From: Ottowia sp. SB7-C50
GTDB lineage: Bacteria; Pseudomonadota; Gammaproteobacteria; Burkholderiales; Burkholderiaceae_C
Assembly: GCF_033110285.1 (NCBI RefSeq)
Contig: NZ_CP136995.1
Location: 2,480,001 to 2,544,000, forward strand
Length of the DNA stretch: 64,000 nucleotides
Reading direction: 5' to 3'
In this document: one piece after another, positions 1 through 10,165 of the stretch
How positions within the stretch are numbered: position 1 is the first letter of the stretch
Layout of the letters: every line of letters starts with the position of its first letter
The notes under the pieces: model-generated
Databases searched by the model: none
The model's input: only the letters and a program-made list of their open reading frames with translations
Told to the model about the DNA's origin: nothing
Made by a program: the position numbers and the translations under genes

Positions 1-1
1 G

Positions 2-493
2 GGCGCCTGGACGGCCGACCAGTTTGACCCCAGCCTGAACTGGGGCGACGTCGAATGGATCAAGAAGCGCTGGGGCGGCAAGATCATCATCAAGGGCATC
101 ATGGAGCCCGAAGACGCCCGCCTGGCCGTCGACAGCGGCGCCGACGCGCTGATCGTCAGCAACCACGGCGGCCGCCAGCTGGACGGCGCGCCCTCCGCCA
201 TCGCCGCCCTGCCCGCCATCGTCGACGCCGTGGGCAGTCAGATCGAAGTCCACATGGACAGCGGCATCCGCAGCGGCCAGGACGTGCTCAAAGCCTGGGC
301 CCTTGGCGCCCGCGGCACCTACATCGGCCGCGCCTTCCTGTGGGGCCTGGGCGCCGCGGGCGAAGCCGGCGTGACCAAGGCGCTGCAGATCATCCACAAG
401 GAACTCGACCTGACCATGGCGTTCTGCGGGCACACGCGGATCGAGACGGTGGATACGAGCATTTTCAGGGCGGGGACTTATCCGGTGGCGTAG
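2..493 (+). CDS. alpha-hydroxy-acid oxidase (LldD family), C-terminal part
   Basis: This is the C-terminal 163 residues of an FMN-dependent alpha-hydroxy-acid dehydrogenase/oxidase (lactate dehydrogenase, glycolate or mandelate oxidase family). The start lies outside the window and the frame is open from base 2. The catalytic His and the FMN/substrate-binding Arg sit in the signature SNHGGRQLD (about residue 55 of the visible part). The upstream FMN-contacting Lys is in the KGIM strand. The second phosphate-binding segment is seen as HMDSGIRSGQDVLKA and GRAFLWG. These enzymes oxidise L-2-hydroxy acids to 2-oxo acids. L-lactate is the commonest substrate, but the specificity loop is not visible, so lldD is only the likeliest assignment. 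Confidence 0.9.
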   Translation, partial: GAWTADQFDPSLNWGDVEWIKKRWGGKIIIKGIMEPEDARLAVDSGADALIVSNHGGRQLDGAPSAIAALPAIVDAVGSQIEVHMDSGIRSGQDVLKAWALGARGTYIGRAFLWGLGAAGEAGVTKALQIIHKELDLTMAFCGHTRIETVDTSIFRAGTYPVA

Positions 494-534
494 CGATGGA
501 CACCGAGTTCGCTTACGCGCGTGTGAGTTGACCC

Positions 535-1044
535 ATGCACTCAATGTCAAACATCTTGACACTCTGGAGCATTGGTCTGGTTTCGTCCGAAGCGGTGGTC
601 GCATGGGCAGACGACCAGATTCTCAAGTCGGATCATGCGCCTCAGGGATTAAGTGAGCTATCAATTTACGGACCGAAAGCGTGCCTGAGACGACCAGAAT
701 TCGATTTTCCTGCTCGTCCATTGAAACTTCCGTTCGAGACGCATTTCTCTGCATTGGCGATAACCGCTGACACCTCATCCGATTCGGTAGCACTTGGCTT
801 GGTCAGGTGGACGGCATATCAGGCGCTCGGTCAGAGCTTTGATGAGCCACTAGTGTCGTTTGGATATCGGCTATTCCATCTCTTGGACGACTGCAACGAT
901 TGCGACGGCGCCGTCAATTTGCTAAGACTCGAACTGCCCAAAATGTTCCCACGGTGCCGACAAGTTGCGGGCCCACTTTTGGATTCAGTTCCACGTGAAT
1001 GGATCTGTTCGCCATCGTTTGAGGACCACGGCTCGTCAATCTGA
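535..1044 (+). CDS. hypothetical protein, low-GC orphan
   Basis: A 169-residue protein that I do not recognise. The alternative start at 544 (Met-4) is equally plausible, and neither has a strong ribosome-binding site. It has no signal peptide, transmembrane segment or known motif. It is mixed alpha/beta in composition, with a Cys pair near the C-terminal third (DDCNDCDG) and further Cys residues. Base composition is visibly lower in GC than both neighbours and rare codons are common, which suggests recent acquisition. It lies 41 bp after the oxidase gene on the same strand. Small acidic low-GC orphans of this kind are often immunity or anti-phage proteins, but nothing in the sequence proves that here. 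Confidence 0.6.
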   Translation: MHSMSNILTLWSIGLVSSEAVVAWADDQILKSDHAPQGLSELSIYGPKACLRRPEFDFPARPLKLPFETHFSALAITADTSSDSVALGLVRWTAYQALGQSFDEPLVSFGYRLFHLLDDCNDCDGAVNLLRLELPKMFPRCRQVAGPLLDSVPREWICSPSFEDHGSSI

Positions 1045-1101
1045 CCTGACCCAATGCGTGTCAGTCTTCGCGCGGCTTTTGGCGGATTCAAACCAACCAT
1101 C

Positions 1102-1599
1102 TCACATCCACCGCCGCACGCGCCCCGCATAGCGCGTGAAATGCTCCCCAAAGCGCTCCCGCAGGATGCGCTCCTCGGGCTTGATCTGCAGGGCGTTCAG
1201 TACTGCGACAAACAGCGGCAGTCCGACGAACGCGACGGCGTTGCCCAGGTACACCGCCCATCCCGCCAGCACCAGCAGCATGCCCAGGTACATAGGGTTT
1301 CGGGTGAAGCGGTAGATGCCGTTGGTGACCAGGGCGCTGGCGCGGTGGGGCGACAGGGGGTTGACGGTGGTGCGGGCGCGGCGGAAGGCCAGCGCGCCGG
1401 CCAGCGCGAACCCGCCGCCGGCCAGGGCGATGGACAGGCCCACCACCGTGGTGACGGACCACGGTTGCGCGGGCCAGAGTTGCGCCGACGGCACGCCGCG
1501 CGCCAGCGCCCACATGAGCGCGCCGACGGCGAAGTCGATCACCGGCGGCGGGATCTTGTGTTCGTACCAGCGGGATGGGGGCTTGGGGCTGGCGGGCAT
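1102..1599 (-). CDS. isoprenylcysteine carboxyl methyltransferase (ICMT) family protein
   Basis: A 165-residue polytopic membrane protein of the ICMT/PEMT-like family. The diagnostic C-terminal region is intact: the SAM-binding stretch around GIYRFTRNPMYLGMLL (about residues 93-108), then a hydrophobic helix, then EERILRERFGEHFTRYAGRVRRW, where the EE and RY residues are the conserved family signature. Three to four hydrophobic segments precede and surround the motif. Bacterial members are thought to methylate small lipophilic acceptors; the true substrate is unknown. It is convergent with the hypothetical gene to the left, and the repeat-filled gap to the right separates it from the DUF349 gene. 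Confidence 0.85.
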   Translation of the reverse strand: MPASPKPPSRWYEHKIPPPVIDFAVGALMWALARGVPSAQLWPAQPWSVTTVVGLSIALAGGGFALAGALAFRRARTTVNPLSPHRASALVTNGIYRFTRNPMYLGMLLVLAGWAVYLGNAVAFVGLPLFVAVLNALQIKPEERILRERFGEHFTRYAGRVRRWM

Positions 1600-1916
1600 G
1601 GCCCCCTTATCTTAGAGAAGCGCGGCTACATGCGCGTCGCTGGCCCTCACCCCCGCCCCCCGCCTTCGCGGGGGCAGGCTCTCTCCCAGAGGGAGAGGGG
1701 GTTTTCGACGGAATGGATCGTTGTCCGTACCGATCGATTGCTTCAGAAACGATAGCTGTCTGCGCGGTTTCAGCGCGGGATGCGGGCTGAATTCACCTTG
1801 AATCGCACCGCCGTCCGGGGCGCGTGGACAGCTTCATCGCCGCTGCTGCGCGCGGCACGGCCATCGCGCTGCCGCCGCGCCGCGCTCTCAACGAGCGGGC
1901 GCTGGGCGGCGCACGC
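1600..1916. other. gene-free gap with hairpins and repeat remnants
   Basis: No gene is supported in these 317 bases. The first half holds two tight hairpins: CCCGC-CTTC-GCGGG near 1668 and CTCTCCC-AGA-GGGAGAG near 1681. A degenerate copy of the AATAGCT-type dispersed repeat lies at about 1736-1775 (GATAGCTGTCTGCGC). The rest, up to the end of the DUF349 gene, is GC-rich with no recognisable signal. Confidence 0.5.
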
Positions 1917-4900
1917 TCACTTGCGCATCAGCACCTTCAGCGCGTTCTGCAACCGGCGCGCGGTGACTTCGTCGTGCGCCGTCGCCAACACCTTGCCGGC
2001 GTCTTGCGCCCAGGTGTCGGCGGGGGCGGGGTCATTGCGGCGGGTGAGCAACTGCAGTTGCAGGGCGCGGCGGGCGTCGAGGTGCTCGGCGGGGGTGGGC
2101 ACTTCGGCGGCCATTTCGAGGCGCAGCAGCGATTCGTTGGCGCTGCCTTGCGGGGCGGCCTGCAGGGCCTGTGCCCACGCGCCGCGGGTGCCGCCGCTGA
2201 CGCCACGGCCCAGATCTTGCGCGCTGGGCAGCTGGTCGGGCTGGCGGTCGGCCCAGGCGCCGAGCAGTTGGGTCAGCGTTTCGCCGTGGGCCTGCGCGGC
2301 CAGCTTGCGTAGCTGGGCCTGGGCGGCTTCAACGGCGTCACGCTGGGCGCGGAAGGCGGCGTCGCCCAGGCGTGGGCCGCGCGGTTCGCGGTCGTCGCGC
2401 GGCGGACGGTCGCCAAAGCGGCCGCCGCCGGGGCGGTCACCGAAGCGGCCACCGCGGTCGCCGCCGGGGCCGCCGCGTGCATCGCGGCCACCGGGGCGAC
2501 CGCCCGGCCGGTCGCCGAACTTGCCGCCGCGGCCGGCGGGCGCGGGTTCGGCGCGCTTGGCGCCGGGCCGGTCGTCGCCACGCATCGCGATGAGGGGTTT
2601 GGCGGGCTTGGGCGCCGGGGCCGGGGCGGCCGATTCGGCGGCATCGGCGTCACCGCCTTCGCCTTCGGGCGCCGGGCTTGCTTCGGTTTCAGTAGCGGCC
2701 GGCGCCGTATCGGCGGGCGCTGCAGCGGGTTTTTCGGCCGATGCCGGTGCGGGCGCGGCGGCAGCGGCGGCCTGACCGCGCGTGGCGGCTTCCAGCTGCG
2801 CCATGGCGGCGCGGATCTGCTGCGCGTCGCCGCTGGCGTTGGCGGCTTCCAGCGCCTTGGCGGCTTCGAGCACGGCGCGGTCGTGCGCGCTCATGGCGGC
2901 GGCGTGCTGTTCGCGCTCGGCGCTCTTGCGGTTGAAGGCTTCGTCGATGGGCTTGCGGAAGGCGTCCCACAGTTTCTGTTCGTGCTTGCGGTCGAGCGGC
3001 ACGGCCTGCGCCTCGGCCTGCCAGCGTTGCTGCAGGGCGCGCACGGCGTCGATGCGCAGTTGCGGCGCGGCGCCCAGCGCTTCGGCTTCCTGGATCAGCG
3101 CCTGGCGGCGCGCGGTGCTTTGCTTCTGCGCGGCTTCCAGCGGCTGCGCGGCGGTGTGGATGGCTTCCTTCCACTGCGGCTGCAATTCGGCAAACTGCTT
3201 TTCAGACAGGTGGCCGGCGTTGCGCCAGCGGTCGGAAAACTGGTGGATGCGGCGGTTGATGGCCTTCCAGTCGGTGCCTTCGCCGGTGTGGGCCTGGGCT
3301 GCAATGCCAAAGGCCTTGACCTCTTCGATCAGCGCCAGGCGCTGGGCGCGGTGCTCGGCGGCTTCGGCGCGCACCTTGGCCAGCCATTCGTCGACGTGCT
3401 TGTGCGCGGCGTTGACGGCGCGGTCGAAGCGCTTCCACAGCGCGTGGTTGGGCGCGCCGCCCTGGTCGGCGGTCTTCCATTCCTCGCGCAGCTTGCGGAT
3501 GGTTTCCTGCAGCTTGCGGCCGCCCATGGCGGGCACCAGTTCGCCGTCGTCGTCGGCCGGGGCGGCGCGGGCGGCGGCGGCGGCCGGCGCGGCGCCGATC
3601 TGTTCGGTGACGGCGGTGGGTTCGTTGGCCTGGGCGTTGGCGGGCGTGGCGCTTTCGTCGGCGGACGGAGCGTCTTTTTGGGCTTCAGCGCCCGCTGCAT
3701 CTGCGTCGGCAGCTTCTGATTTGATAGCGTCTTCGGCTACGGCGGCCTGCATCGCGCCAGCCTGTTCGGTGGCGGCGGTGGCTTCGTTGGCCTCGGCGTT
3801 CTGGGCCAGGGCGTCGGCCGTTGGCGCGGGCGCGGCCGCGGCCGCGTCGATCACGCCGGCCTGTTCGGTGGCGGCGGCTTCGTTGGCGCGGGCGTTCTCG
3901 GCCACGTCGGCCGCGGCGTCACGCGGCGACGGTGCAGGCGCGCCCTTGACCTTGCGGCGCACCAGCAGCGCTTCGGCACGGGCCACCAGTTGCTCGCGCA
4001 GCTTGTCGGCGCTCCAGCGCTGCCAGCCTTCGAGTTCGCCGGCGCTGACCAGCGCGGCGTGCACGCGCGCTTCCAGCGCGTCGTCGATCAGCCGGCCGTG
4101 GGCCTTGAGCGACTGGCGCAGCGCCTGGGTGGCGCTGTTCATGTTCTTGGTGTGGCCGGCGGCGACGGCCTGCTCCAGCAGCATGGCGCCGGTTTCGACG
4201 GCCTTCTGCGCGGCGGCGCGCTGTTCGGGGTCGACCTTGGGGCGCGCGGGCTTGGCGGCCTCGGCGGCGGCGGCGGGCGCTTCACCGCGCGCGGCGCGCA
4301 GCTCGTCGGCCCACACGGGCACTGGCGGCAGCGGCGCGGCGGGGTCCTGCGCGGCGGCGGTGGCCTGCGCCAGCACGGCGCCAAAGGCGTCCCACACGGC
4401 GGTCAGCTGGCCTTGCGCCGACTCCAGCTGCGGCGCGTGGCGCGCGTCAACGCTGGGCCATTGCGGGTCGGCCAGAAGCTGCGCGGCGTGGCCGCGCCAC
4501 TGCTCGACGTCGGTCTGCAGGCCGGCCTGCTGGGCCTGGGCGTCGGCCAGCGGCTTGGTGGACAGCAATTCGATGCGCTGGGCCAGCAGCAGCGCGGCTT
4601 CGCGCTGCACCATCACCTGCTGCTGCAGGTCTTCGACTTCTTGATGCGTTCGACCAGCTGCGCGCGCAGGCTGCTGAGCGGCTCGCGCGACAGCGGTGCG
4701 CCGGCCTTGGCGGCGTCGCGCTGCCAGGCCATGGCGTCGGCAATGTTCAGGCGCGCCGACTGCAGCAGCGCGTCGGCCTTGGCCTGCCATTCGGCGGCGA
4801 CGGCTTCCTGGCCCTTGGCGCGGCGCAGGTCGTCCAGCCGCTCGCGCAGCGCCTTGGCGGCGCCCTTGTCCTTGGCCGACAGGTCCTTGTAGACCTCCTG

Positions 4901-5098
4901 CATCTGCTCGGGGCTGGGGTCGGTGGCCAGCCAGTCGCGCACGCGCTGGGCACGTTCGCCCGAGGTCGCGGCCGAGAAGACGCCGCCGGTCACGGCGTCG
5001 AGCGGGTGCGCTTCGGGCGCCGCCTTGGGCGCAGCGGCCGGAGTCTCGGGCTGCGGGTCTTGTTTGTCGCGTGAAAAGGGGAACATGCTGTGCTGCAA
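1917..5098 (-). pseudogene. DUF349 domain-containing protein, frameshifted
   Basis: The gene reads from ATG 5098 for about 153 residues, then loses frame near 4640. The continuation (QQQVMVQREAALLL...) runs to 1917 in another frame. Restoring one base at about 4640 gives one 1060-residue protein. The N-terminal third is helical and Ala-rich. Several DUF349 repeats occupy the middle, with typical W..F...D.AF and RR..LI.EAEAL patterns. Three degenerate copies of a linker ANEA.ATEQAG lie before them. Near the C-terminus is a Gly/Arg/Asp-rich RGG-like tract (DRGGRFGDRPGG). DUF349 proteins are of unknown function and RGG tracts often bind RNA. The break is in AAGAAG rather than a homopolymer. It could be a sequencing error or a real mutation; the intact reading on both sides argues for recent or artefactual damage. 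Confidence 0.85.
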
Positions 5099-5254
5099 AG
5101 GTCAGAGGGTCGCGCGCGGCAGGCCGCGCGTGGGCAGAAAGACGTATTTTCGCCGGGATTTGGGGTCAGCCCCTGTCAGCCGGGGACTTGCCTGCGCACG
5201 GGCGTGCAAAGCGGGCGCCGGGGCCGGCCCAAAACGGCGTGGCATTACCGGCGA

Positions 5255-8200
5255 TCAGCGCGCGGCCAGCGTCAGTTCGGCACGCGGCGACCAGGCGGCC
5301 GGCGCGGCGCCGCTGGCGGCGTCGGCGGGTACGCTGGCGGCATCGCCGGCGCGCGGCGCGCCCAGGAACAGGCGCTCGGCCGGCAGCTTGCGCGCCGCCA
5401 GGTAGTCCTTCACCGCCACGCCGCGCGCCAGCGCCAGCTGGCGCATGGCGTCTTCGCCGACGTCGATCTGCGCCATCAGCAGCGATTCCATCTCGGGCAC
5501 GCCGATGTCGCGCTGCACGCCGACGGCGTTGCGCGGCTTGCCCGCCAGGTCGGCGCGGCGGTACAGGCGGCGCAGCAGTTGAGGGTATTCGGCGGCGGAG
5601 ACGGTGGCCTGCGCATCGGGCGCGGCGTCGGCCACGGCGGTTGCGGGCGCCGCATCGGACGCGCTGGCCGCTGGCGCCGACGCAGCGCCGCCCGGCCCCG
5701 TGGCCGCGCCACCGGCGCGCCGCTCGGCCGCCACCATGGCCTTCAGGCGCTCGCGCCGGTAGCCGTCGCGCTCGGCCGCCAGGCGTGCGCTGCCCACCAC
5801 CGTCAGCTTGAGCTGCGGGCGGTCGGCCAGCGCCTTGGCGATCTTGTCGAGCTGTTCGCGCGCCTTGGGCTGCAGCTGCGCGCTGCCGGGCGCGAAGGCG
5901 ATGCTGCTCATGTCGTCGCCCGCGCTGCCGCCCAGCGCGCGCGCCAGCAGCGTGAAAGGCGCGGTGATGGCCTTGCCGATGATATTGACGATGGCCTTGA
6001 CGATGATCGGGCCGACCGAGAACTGCGGGTCGTTCAGCGATCCGCTGATGGGCAGGTCAAGGTCGATCACGCCGCGGCTGTCGGCCAGCAGCGCGGTGGC
6101 CAGCTTGACCGGCAGGCTGGCCGGCGCGCCGGGCACCGGCTCGCCAAATTCGAGCTGGTTCAGCACCAGCTTGTTGCTGGCCGTCAGGCGGCCGTCGGGC
6201 TGCACGACGTAGGCCACGTCCATGCTGAGCTTGCCGCGCTCGATGCCGTGGCCGGCGTACTTCACCGAATAGGGCGACAGCGGCGGCAGTTCCAGATCGG
6301 TCACCTTGGCCTGGATGTCGAGTGCCAGCGGCTTGGCCAGCGGGTTGAGCTTGCCGGTGACGGCCAGCGCGGCGGTGCCTTCGGCGCGGCCGGTCAGGTT
6401 GAGCTCGGCCATCTGCGGTGCGCCGGCCGGGGCGACGGAGCTGAACGCACCCAAGCTGCCGTTCAGCTCGGTCAGGTCGGCCGAATAGTTGGGGCGGATG
6501 AAGCGGTCGGAAAACGCCACGCGCCCGTTGGCCAGCCGCACCGGGCCGAAGCGGATGACGGGTGCGTTGGGGTCGGCGGGGGTAACGTTTTGGGCGCTGG
6601 GCGCTGTGGCCACGGCGTTGCTTGCTATCGAAGCAGAAGCGCCCTCGCCGCTCGATTCGCCCGCGGCGGGCATGGTGGATGGCGCTGCGCGGGCCACCGG
6701 CGCGGGCGCGGCAGCGGCGGCCGGCGCATCGCCGCCCTTGGACTTGACCACGTCCTGCAGGTTGATGCGCCCGCTGGGGTGGATGATGAGCCGCGCATAG
6801 AAGTCCGACAGCGCGGTGTCCTTCACGTCGACCTGCGTGGGCTTGCCCGGCTCCAGCTGCACGTCCAGCCCGGCCAGGCGCAGCAGCTTCCAGCTCAGCA
6901 GTTCTTCGCCCAGGCCGCCGGGGCGGCGCGCCGCGGCGGCGTCGGGCGCGATGGGCGCCTGCGAGCTGGCGCCGCGCGCGCTGGCGGACACCGGGCGCGC
7001 GGGCGCGGCGGCGGTGGCCACGGTGGTGCCGTCGGCCGCGCGGCGCACGCTGGGCGCGGACGTGGGGCTGGCAGCGGCCGACGCCGCCGTCTGCGTGTTT
7101 TCGTCGGCCGCGGTGCCGGGGCGGCTGTGGGTGCGCAGGTCGTGCACGCTGGCGTCGCCGGTGACGCGGGCGCGCGGGCCCTGCGCGGTCTGTGTAAAGG
7201 CCAGTTGCCCCTTGAAGCTGGTGTCGGCGCGCAGGATGTCGATGTTGAGCGCGTCGCCAAAGTAGGGCTCGAACGCGTGCACCGGCAGGCGCTCGGCCTC
7301 CAGCTGGCCCTGGGCGGACAGCGCGGGCTGCAAGCCGACGTTGCCGCGCCAGGCCACGCGGCCCGGGTCCGTGCGGCCGGCGCCCAGGCGCGCCGACAGG
7401 TTGACCGGCATCGGCGTGCGGCTGTCCAGGTCGATGCGCTGGGCATGGACCTGCAGTTGCGTCAGCTCGGCCTGCACCGGGCGCGGCGTGGCGGCGTCGC
7501 GCCAGCCGACGGTGCCGCCGGTCAGGCCGAATTCGTTCAGCACCACCTTCCACGGAAAGTCGGTGCGCGGGCCGCTGCGCGGGCGCGGTTTCGCGTCGGC
7601 GGCCTTGTCGGGCGCGGGCGCGGCGCTGTCGGGGCGCAGCCAGTCCTGCGGGCTCAGGCGGCCGTCGGCGCGGCGCTCGACCGCCACGCGCGGCGCCTGC
7701 ACGCCCAGCTTGCCCACGGTGACGGCGCGCGTGCGCCAGTCGAGCAGCACGTCGGCCACGTCGATGCGGTCGATGCTGGCCAGCGGCCCTTCGGCACGGC
7801 GCGGGGTGGCCGCGCCCTTGGCGGGCACGGCGGCGGCCGGCGCGTCGGCGAGCATCAGCTGCCGCAGCGCCAGCGTTTCGACGGCCAGCTTGAATTCGGG
7901 CGCCAGGTCGCGCACGGGCGCCGGCGCCCACTGCAGGCCGACGTGCGCGTCCAGGTCGCCCGTCAGGTGCGGCACCAGGTGCGGCGCCAGGTAAGGCCCG
8001 GCCAGCGCCAGCGGCACGCCGGCGATGCGGGCGTTCAGCTCGGCCGCCTGGCTGCCCAGGTGGCCCTGGAATTCGATCGACGGCACCGACTCGCGCACCG
8101 GCGCAGCGGCGGCCGACGCAGCGGCCAGCGGCGATGGCGCGGCAGGTGGGGCGGCGCGGGGCGCCCGGCGCGGCTGCGCGATTTCGGGAATGGGCGGCGT

Positions 8201-9622
8201 CAGCCCTTCGGTGCCGACCAGCGCGGCCGAGCCGGAAAAATGCACCGGCCTGGCCAGCGGGTAGCCCAGGGTCTGCGCGTTCAGGTCGACTTCGTTCAGC
8301 CGCACGCGGGCCGCCGGCACTTCGCCCTGCGCCGTCGTGTCGTCGGTGAAGTCCACCGTGCCGCCGCGCAGCGCCAGCTTGTCCACCGTGACCTGCCACG
8401 GCGCAGCGGCCGCCACCGGCGCAGCGGCGCGCGAGGCCGCTGACGCGGGCCCCGATGCAGGCTTCAATGTAGCTTCAGCGCCCTTCCCTGCTGCGCTGGA
8501 TGCTCCTGAATTGGAAGCATCGGCGTTGACGTCGACCGGCAGCAGGTTGATGCGACCGTCCTTGTCGCGGTGCACCACCAGTTGCGGACCGACCAGTTCG
8601 ACCGAGGCCAGGTGCACCTGGCGCTCCAGCGGGCGCACGTCGCCCAGGGCGATCTTCAGCGCGTCCCACGCCAGCGCGTCGGCGCCGCGGCCGTCCACCG
8701 ACTTCAGCCCCTGCAGCGCCAGCGTGCCGGCCAGCCGCAGCGACGGCCGACCCTGCGACTGCACAAAGCCGAGGCGCACGTCGGCGTCCACCTTGCCGCC
8801 CTGCAGCTTGATCGGCAGGCCCGCCGGCACATAGCCCAGGTAGGGCGCCAGATCCAGCCCCGACAGGCGCAGCACGGCGTCGGTCTGGCGCGAGGCGTCG
8901 AACGGCAGCGCCTGCGCCTGCGAGTCGAACGCGGTGCCGTTGGCGACGAAGGCCAGGCGCGGCTGCACCTTGATCTGGCGTTCGGACGGCAGGTTGCTGA
9001 TGAAAGGCAGCGCCAGCCGCACATCTCGCACTTGGTGCTGGCGCCCGACCACACGGTCGTCGAAGTCGATGCTGCCGCCGTCCAGGCTGATGTTGTAGAG
9101 CGCAAAGCGCGCCGGCTCGCCGTTGTCGGGCGTGGCCGGGCGGGCCGCCAGCCGGGCCAGGATGTCGTCGATGTCGTAGCGCCCGTCGCCCAGGTGCGAC
9201 AGGCGCACGGCGGGCGATTCGATGCGGATGGCGTCGATCACCGGCGCCAGGCGCAGCACCGACTGCAGTTCGGCGTCGACATAGGCGCGCTTGACCGCCA
9301 GTTGCGCCGGCGCGCCGGGCAGGCCGTCGACCGACACGTCGTCGAGCGTGAGTTCCAGCGTCCAGGGCTTGAAGTCCACCCGGCCGATGTGCACGGCGCG
9401 GCCCAGCTGTTCGCTCGCGATCTTCTCGCCCTGCCATTTGAGCAGCGGCGGCACCGCCAGCCAGCCCACGCCCCACAGCGCCGCCAGTCCGCCCACGGCG
9501 TACAGCGCACGGCGCGCCCAACGGCGTTGGGGCGAAGCCACAGGCCGCGCCGGCGCAGGCGCCTGGGCGACAGCGGGGGCCGCGGGATGATCGGAAAGGG
9601 TATGAGGGGAATCGCCGGACAT
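5255..9622 (-). CDS. DUF748 domain-containing AsmA-like protein
   Basis: A 1455-residue protein taken to start at ATG 9622; a longer frame extends to 9685 without better support. A single N-terminal transmembrane helix (about residues 30-50, after PQRRWARRALYAVGG) is followed by a very long periplasmic region made of DUF748/AsmA-like repeats, seen as recurring LDDVSVDGLPG, FKPWTLELTL and GGTVDFTDD patterns. The C-terminus has an OmpA-like segment (SAQLQPKAREQLDKIAKAL). AsmA-like giants of the TamB/YhdP type form hydrophobic grooves between inner and outer membrane and are linked to lipid transport and outer-membrane integrity. This member is inferred to act likewise. Ala/Pro-rich linkers between modules show low-complexity expansion. 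Confidence 0.85.
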   Translation of the reverse strand: MSGDSPHTLSDHPAAPAVAQAPAPARPVASPQRRWARRALYAVGGLAALWGVGWLAVPPLLKWQGEKIASEQLGRAVHIGRVDFKPWTLELTLDDVSVDGLPGAPAQLAVKRAYVDAELQSVLRLAPVIDAIRIESPAVRLSHLGDGRYDIDDILARLAARPATPDNGEPARFALYNISLDGGSIDFDDRVVGRQHQVRDVRLALPFISNLPSERQIKVQPRLAFVANGTAFDSQAQALPFDASRQTDAVLRLSGLDLAPYLGYVPAGLPIKLQGGKVDADVRLGFVQSQGRPSLRLAGTLALQGLKSVDGRGADALAWDALKIALGDVRPLERQVHLASVELVGPQLVVHRDKDGRINLLPVDVNADASNSGASSAAGKGAEATLKPASGPASAASRAAAPVAAAAPWQVTVDKLALRGGTVDFTDDTTAQGEVPAARVRLNEVDLNAQTLGYPLARPVHFSGSAALVGTEGLTPPIPEIAQPRRAPRAAPPAAPSPLAAASAAAAPVRESVPSIEFQGHLGSQAAELNARIAGVPLALAGPYLAPHLVPHLTGDLDAHVGLQWAPAPVRDLAPEFKLAVETLALRQLMLADAPAAAVPAKGAATPRRAEGPLASIDRIDVADVLLDWRTRAVTVGKLGVQAPRVAVERRADGRLSPQDWLRPDSAAPAPDKAADAKPRPRSGPRTDFPWKVVLNEFGLTGGTVGWRDAATPRPVQAELTQLQVHAQRIDLDSRTPMPVNLSARLGAGRTDPGRVAWRGNVGLQPALSAQGQLEAERLPVHAFEPYFGDALNIDILRADTSFKGQLAFTQTAQGPRARVTGDASVHDLRTHSRPGTAADENTQTAASAAASPTSAPSVRRAADGTTVATAAAPARPVSASARGASSQAPIAPDAAAARRPGGLGEELLSWKLLRLAGLDVQLEPGKPTQVDVKDTALSDFYARLIIHPSGRINLQDVVKSKGGDAPAAAAAPAPVARAAPSTMPAAGESSGEGASASIASNAVATAPSAQNVTPADPNAPVIRFGPVRLANGRVAFSDRFIRPNYSADLTELNGSLGAFSSVAPAGAPQMAELNLTGRAEGTAALAVTGKLNPLAKPLALDIQAKVTDLELPPLSPYSVKYAGHGIERGKLSMDVAYVVQPDGRLTASNKLVLNQLEFGEPVPGAPASLPVKLATALLADSRGVIDLDLPISGSLNDPQFSVGPIIVKAIVNIIGKAITAPFTLLARALGGSAGDDMSSIAFAPGSAQLQPKAREQLDKIAKALADRPQLKLTVVGSARLAAERDGYRRERLKAMVAAERRAGGAATGPGGAASAPAASASDAAPATAVADAAPDAQATVSAAEYPQLLRRLYRRADLAGKPRNAVGVQRDIGVPEMESLLMAQIDVGEDAMRQLALARGVAVKDYLAARKLPAERLFLGAPRAGDAASVPADAASGAAPAAWSPRAELTLAAR

Positions 9623-9707
9623 CACTGGAGGGATTGTGCCTGTCACCGAACAACGCCTGGGGCGGCGCGGCGCCGACACGTGCATGCAACAGCTTGCGCA
9701 GCAACGA

Positions 9708-9750
9708 GAAAGCCCGGCATCGAGGCCTGGAGCCTGCCCGCCGGGCTTTC
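9708..9750. terminator. long inverted repeat, probable bidirectional terminator
   Basis: GAAAGCCCGGC at 9708-9718 pairs perfectly with GCCGGGCTTTC at 9740-9750. This gives an 11-bp stem with A-rich and T-rich edges, as in bidirectional rho-independent terminators. It lies upstream of the DUF748 start, so the transcript it would end is not obvious. It may insulate the gap from read-through on either strand. Confidence 0.55.
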
Positions 9751-10135
9751 AAGGCAGCGTGACGGTCGTCGTCTCTGTCTGCCCAAGGGCCGCATCGGAA
9801 AGCTTGCTGTTTCCGGCTGCGGGAGAAGGCAAGGGATTGCCTTCAATGAATGGCTGGGAGCGATCCCATTCGGTGTATCGGCTACGACCGACGGGTGCCT
9901 TTCCAACCGTTTGTCCGGGCAACCCGGACGGCCCCAATGTAGGCCGTGCCGGGGCACAGGGCCAGCCATAAATTTCAATCGCGGCGCGGGGCTTATTGGG
10001 GTTGTCAATCGCGCGGCGGCCACCCAGGCGCTGCGTCAACGGGCGGGCCGGCGGGGTGCTACGAAGCCTTGAGCAGGGGCGCGGCGTAGGACTTGTCTTA
10101 TATCGATATTAGAATTTCAACTCCAAAAATCAGGG
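9751..10135. other. gene-free region upstream of the lytic transglycosylase
   Basis: No convincing gene is found in this stretch. The short frames present lack homology features and ribosome-binding sites. GC falls towards the right (AT-rich around 10095-10140), consistent with a promoter region. Several small GC-rich hairpins occur near 9930-9960. Confidence 0.4.
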
Positions 10136-10165
10136 TTGACGAGCAATTAAGACGGCTCCTAGAAT
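10136..10165 (+). promoter_or_regulatory. sigma-70-type promoter for the lytic transglycosylase gene
   Basis: A -35 box TTGACG (10136-10141) and a -10 box TAGAAT (10160-10165) are separated by 18 bp in locally AT-rich DNA. Initiation near 10172 would give a leader of about 228 nt before the ATG at 10400. That is long enough for post-transcriptional control, although I recognise no known riboswitch in it. Confidence 0.5.

Noticed and set aside
55..531. Arg-rich frame overlapping the hydroxy-acid oxidase
   Set aside because: It is an out-of-frame shadow of the real gene, with no motif or ribosome-binding site.
5090..8443. Very long plus-strand open frame opposite DUF748
   Set aside because: Gly/Arg/Ala-biased antisense shadow caused by high GC; the minus-strand frame has the domains and signal anchor.
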